In this document: in pieces, positions 5,192-7,190 of the stretch
How positions within the stretch are numbered: position 1 is the stretch's first letter
Layout of the letters: each line of letters begins with the position of its first letter
DNA from: an uncultured Collinsella sp.
GTDB taxonomy: Bacteria; Actinomycetota; Coriobacteriia; Coriobacteriales; Coriobacteriaceae
Reading direction: 5' to 3'
DNA length: 7,190 nt
NCBI GenBank assembly: GCA_934630385.1
Contig: CAKTWE010000083.1
Span: forward strand, 1-7,190
Notes under the pieces: model-generated
What the model saw: the letters and a program-made list of their open reading frames with translations, nothing else
Database searches by the model: none
Told to the model about the DNA's origin: nothing
Position numbers and translations under genes: made by a program

Positions 5192-6523
5192 ATGAAGTAC
5201 TTTGGCACCGACGGATTTCGCGGCGAGGCCAACGTCGGGCTGACGGTAGAGCACGCTTATAAGATCGGCCGTTTTGTGGGTTGGTATTACGGCACCAACC
5301 GCGAGCGCAAGGCACGCGTGATCGTGGGCAAGGACACGCGTCGTTCGAGCTATATGTTCGAGGCGGCGCTGGTGAGCGGCCTGGTCGCGAGCGGCGCAGA
5401 CGCCTACATGCTGCACGTGATCCCCACTCCGGGCGTGGCGCATCAGACCGTGGAGGGCTGCTTCGATTGCGGCATCATGATCAGTGCGAGCCACAACCCG
5501 TTTTGCGATAACGGCATTAAGCTCGTCAACAGCGACGGCTTTAAGATGGACGAGGACGTACTGGAGCTCATCGAGGATTACATCGATGGTAAGAGCGAGG
5601 TGCCGCTGGCCACGGGCAACCACATCGGTGCCACGGTCGACTACATGCAGGGCCGCAACCGCTACATTGCCTCGCTCATCGCGAGCGCGAACTTTTCGCT
5701 ACAGGGCGTCAAGATCGGTCTCGACTGTGCCAACGGCTCGGCGTCCTCGGTGGCCAAGCCGGTGTTCGACGCGCTGGGCGCCGATGTGCGTGTAATCAAT
5801 GCCGCGCCCGACGGCTTTAACATCAACGTCGACTGTGGCTCCACGCATATGGAGCGTCTGCAGCGCCACGTGGTGGAGCAGGGCCTGGACGTGGGCTTTG
5901 CCTACGACGGCGATGCCGACCGCTGCCTGGCCGTGGACGAGCGCGGCCGCGTGGTCGACGGCGACCAGATCCTGTACGTGTGCGGCGTGTACCTGAACAA
6001 GCACGGTCGCCTTTCGGGCGGTACCGTGGTGCCGACGATTGCCAGCAACTTTGGCCTGATCAAGTCGTTGGAGCTTGCCGGTCTGAGTGCCGTGACCAGC
6101 GGCGTGGGTGACCGTCACGTGTATGCCAAGATGCGCGAGGGCGGCTACAGCCTGGGCGGCGAGCAGACGGGCCACACGATCTTTGGCGATATCGAGCGCA
6201 CGGGCGACGGCATTATGACCTCGCTGCGTGTGATGGAAGTGATCCGTGCCGAGCGCGAGACGCTCTCGCAGCTTACGGCTCCGTGCAAGCTGCTGCCGCA
6301 GGCGCAAGTTGCCGTGCGCGTGGCGGATAAGGACGTTGCGCTCGAGAACATGGGCGTGCAGAACGCGATCGCCGAGGCCGAGGCCGCGCTGGCGGGCGAG
6401 GGCCGCGTGCTCGTGCGCAAGAGCGGAACCGAGTCGGTGATTCGCGTGCTGGCTGAGGCTCGAGACCAATCGGCCGCCGGCGCCGCCATGAAGCGCATCG
6501 CCGCCGCACTCGAGGCTCTTTAG
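5192..6523 (+). CDS. glmM: Phosphoglucosamine mutase GlmM
   Basis: A 443-residue cytoplasmic enzyme converting glucosamine-6-phosphate to glucosamine-1-phosphate, the step between GlmS and GlmU towards UDP-GlcNAc for peptidoglycan. All alpha-D-phosphohexomutase marks are present in order: FGTDGFRG (4-11), GKDTRRS (46-52), the phosphoserine loop ISASHNPF (97-104, catalytic Ser 100), the Mg-binding loop DGDADR (239-244, Asp 239, 241, 243), the sugar-binding loop GEQTGH (323-328) and the phosphate-binding loop RKSGTES (409-415). Length equals the usual 440-450. GlmM usually has GEQSGH; the Thr here is conservative, and Gln at the third place favours GlmM over phosphomannomutase (GEMSGH). It needs Ser 100 phosphorylation for activity, as in the family. 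The ATG follows AGAGGA by six bases. glmS and the cdaA/cdaR genes that flank glmM in many Firmicutes are absent here. Very GC-rich third positions indicate a native core gene. Confidence 0.97.
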   Translation: MKYFGTDGFRGEANVGLTVEHAYKIGRFVGWYYGTNRERKARVIVGKDTRRSSYMFEAALVSGLVASGADAYMLHVIPTPGVAHQTVEGCFDCGIMISASHNPFCDNGIKLVNSDGFKMDEDVLELIEDYIDGKSEVPLATGNHIGATVDYMQGRNRYIASLIASANFSLQGVKIGLDCANGSASSVAKPVFDALGADVRVINAAPDGFNINVDCGSTHMERLQRHVVEQGLDVGFAYDGDADRCLAVDERGRVVDGDQILYVCGVYLNKHGRLSGGTVVPTIASNFGLIKSLELAGLSAVTSGVGDRHVYAKMREGGYSLGGEQTGHTIFGDIERTGDGIMTSLRVMEVIRAERETLSQLTAPCKLLPQAQVAVRVADKDVALENMGVQNAIAEAEAALAGEGRVLVRKSGTESVIRVLAEARDQSAAGAAMKRIAAALEAL

Positions 6524-6550
6524 TTACGCGGTTTTACCAAACCGCGTAAC
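6523..6550 (+). terminator. Perfect 12-bp hairpin at the glmM stop codon
   Basis: GTTACGCGGTTT and AAACCGCGTAAC (6523-6534 and 6539-6550) form a perfect 12-bp stem around a four-base loop TACC, starting at the last base of the glmM stop codon. There is no T-run after it, so it may be a terminator of the U-poor kind or a 3' end stabilising hairpin. Confidence 0.65.
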
Positions 6551-6563
6551 GGCTCGACGCTGT

Positions 6564-6662
6564 AAACGGCCCCAAGCGGCAATCTGACGTTCAATTTCAA
6601 GGGCGCGACCAGAAGGTCAGCGCCCTTTCATTTCACGTCACCTTGCTCGCTTGGGGCCGTTT
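6564..6662. repeat. Perfect 15-bp inverted repeat enclosing a hairpin
   Basis: AAACGGCCCCAAGCG (6564-6578) is the exact reverse complement of CGCTTGGGGCCGTTT (6648-6662). The 69 bases between them hold a second hairpin (6599-6627). The right arm runs into TTTT (6660-6663), so in the plus-strand transcript the long stem could end with a short U-run. The arms lie in the convergent gap between glmM and the M32 gene and work equally on both strands. Confidence 0.8.
6599..6633 (+). terminator. Hairpin terminator between glmM and the M32 gene
   Basis: AAGGGCGC-GACC (6599-6610), loop AGAA, GGTC-A-GCGCCCTT (6615-6627) make a 12-bp stem with a single bulged A, followed by TTTCATTT (6626-6633 overlapping the stem foot). 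This is the best terminator candidate for glmM; on the minus strand the same stem is followed by TTGAAATTG and could serve the M32 gene. Confidence 0.7.
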
Positions 6663-6728
6663 TCGCTGACGTTGCCAAGACATCGGCGTCAACATGGTTG
6701 GCGTTGGCGATGGCGTGCTGGTCAATCC

Positions 6729-7190
6729 TTACAGCTCGTAGAGCGTGGTGAACTTGTCCTGCAGGTAGCTGCAGTAGTAGCGGGCATCGAACGCCATACC
6801 GCACGCGCCCTCGATGAGCTCCGGCGCGTCCTTGGCGCGGCCCCACTGCCAAATGTGCTCGCCGAGCCAGGCGCGGACGGGCGCCAAATCGCCGCTTGCG
6901 CAGGCGCCGGTGAGGTCGACGCCGTCGCGGCACATGGCCGGCACGAACATGGCGTCGTAGGCGCTGCCCAGCGCATAGGTGGGGAAGTAACCAAACGAGC
7001 CGCCGCTCCAGTGCGTATCCTGCAGGCAGCCACGCGTGTCGTCGGGAACGGGAATGCCCAGGTACTCGTCCATAAAGCGATTCCAAAGCGCGGGGATGTC
7101 CTTGGCTGTGGCCTCGCCGGCAAACAGCATGCGCTCAATCTCGTAGCGCACCATAATATGCAGCGGGTAGGTGAGCTCGTCGGCCTCGGT
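6729..7190 (-). CDS. M32 zinc carboxypeptidase, C-terminal part (partial)
   Basis: The minus-strand frame is open to the window edge and ends with TAA at 6729-6731, giving the last 153 residues of a protein of the Taq/Pfu carboxypeptidase family (M32), which is normally about 500 residues. It begins inside the family motif IRxxAD (TEADELTYPLHI, residues 1-12 of the visible part) and contains GxxQDxHW as GCLQDTHW (54-61), followed by SGGSFGYFPTYALG, a segment very typical of M32. The HEXXH zinc site and HPF, HESQ motifs lie upstream, outside the window. These cytoplasmic enzymes remove C-terminal amino acids from peptides with a broad preference and are thought to act in peptide turnover. The gene converges with glmM across 205 bases of structured non-coding DNA. 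The C-terminus (FTTLYEL) looks natural. GC-rich, native in composition. Confidence 0.95.
   Translation of the reverse strand, partial: TEADELTYPLHIMVRYEIERMLFAGEATAKDIPALWNRFMDEYLGIPVPDDTRGCLQDTHWSGGSFGYFPTYALGSAYDAMFVPAMCRDGVDLTGACASGDLAPVRAWLGEHIWQWGRAKDAPELIEGACGMAFDARYYCSYLQDKFTTLYEL

Noticed and set aside
5699..6469. Minus-strand 256-codon open frame inside glmM
   Set aside because: Typical antisense frame of a very GC-rich gene; His/Ala-rich translation without motifs, while glmM carries all its catalytic signatures.
1..7190. CRISPR array, insertion sequence or integrase
   Set aside because: No regularly spaced repeats, no transposase or recombinase reading frame, and no terminal inverted repeats with target duplication were seen.

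Overview
The window looks like chromosome from a high-GC, gut-type actinobacterium of the Coriobacteriia, most likely Collinsella or a close relative. This is inferred from the very GC-rich core genes, the style of the GlmM, EamA and M32 proteins, and the canonical actinobacterial-type tRNA-Val; no taxonomic marker was compared directly. No complete mobile element, integrase, CRISPR array or rRNA is present.

The left half (about 1-3322) is accessory in character. It holds the C-terminal end of an ATP-binding protein of the AlbA_2/RecG-like type with a winged-helix tail (1-300, +). Next come an unrecognised 163-residue protein (401-892, -) and, facing away from it, an HNH_2-type endonuclease with an N-terminal domain I cannot assign (1108-2190, +). 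These are followed by an 86-residue protein with two CxxC pairs (2337-2597, +) and, convergent with it, a 228-residue protein with a DUF5710 domain and two further CxxC pairs (2636-3322, -). Base composition here is clearly lower in GC than in the right half: 45% in one 60-base stretch of the HNH gene against 72% in one of glmM. Gene orientations alternate, so most of these genes are probably single transcription units. A restriction/defence flavour is plausible for the HNH gene but is not proven.

The middle (3323-4087) is mostly non-coding. It carries a clean tRNA-Val(GAC) unit on the minus strand: a TTGCCA/TATATT promoter, the 75-nt gene with encoded CCA, and an 11-bp hairpin terminator ending in TTTTGTTTT. 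About 355 bases to the left of that terminator hold no convincing gene.

The right half (4088-7190) is core metabolism: an EamA/DMT-family membrane transporter (4088-5110, +), phosphoglucosamine mutase GlmM (5192-6523, +), and on the minus strand the C-terminal third of an M32 zinc carboxypeptidase (6729 to beyond the window end). GlmM makes glucosamine-1-phosphate for the UDP-GlcNAc branch of peptidoglycan synthesis. The glmM/M32 convergent gap contains a layered set of inverted repeats: a perfect 12-bp hairpin starting at the glmM stop codon, then a perfect 15-bp inverted repeat enclosing another hairpin.

The observations most worth a second look are the unassigned N-terminal domain of the HNH nuclease, the nested structure after glmM, and the in-frame UGA just after the best ribosome-binding site of the 86-residue zinc protein. 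I did not find a convincing new multi-gene system.
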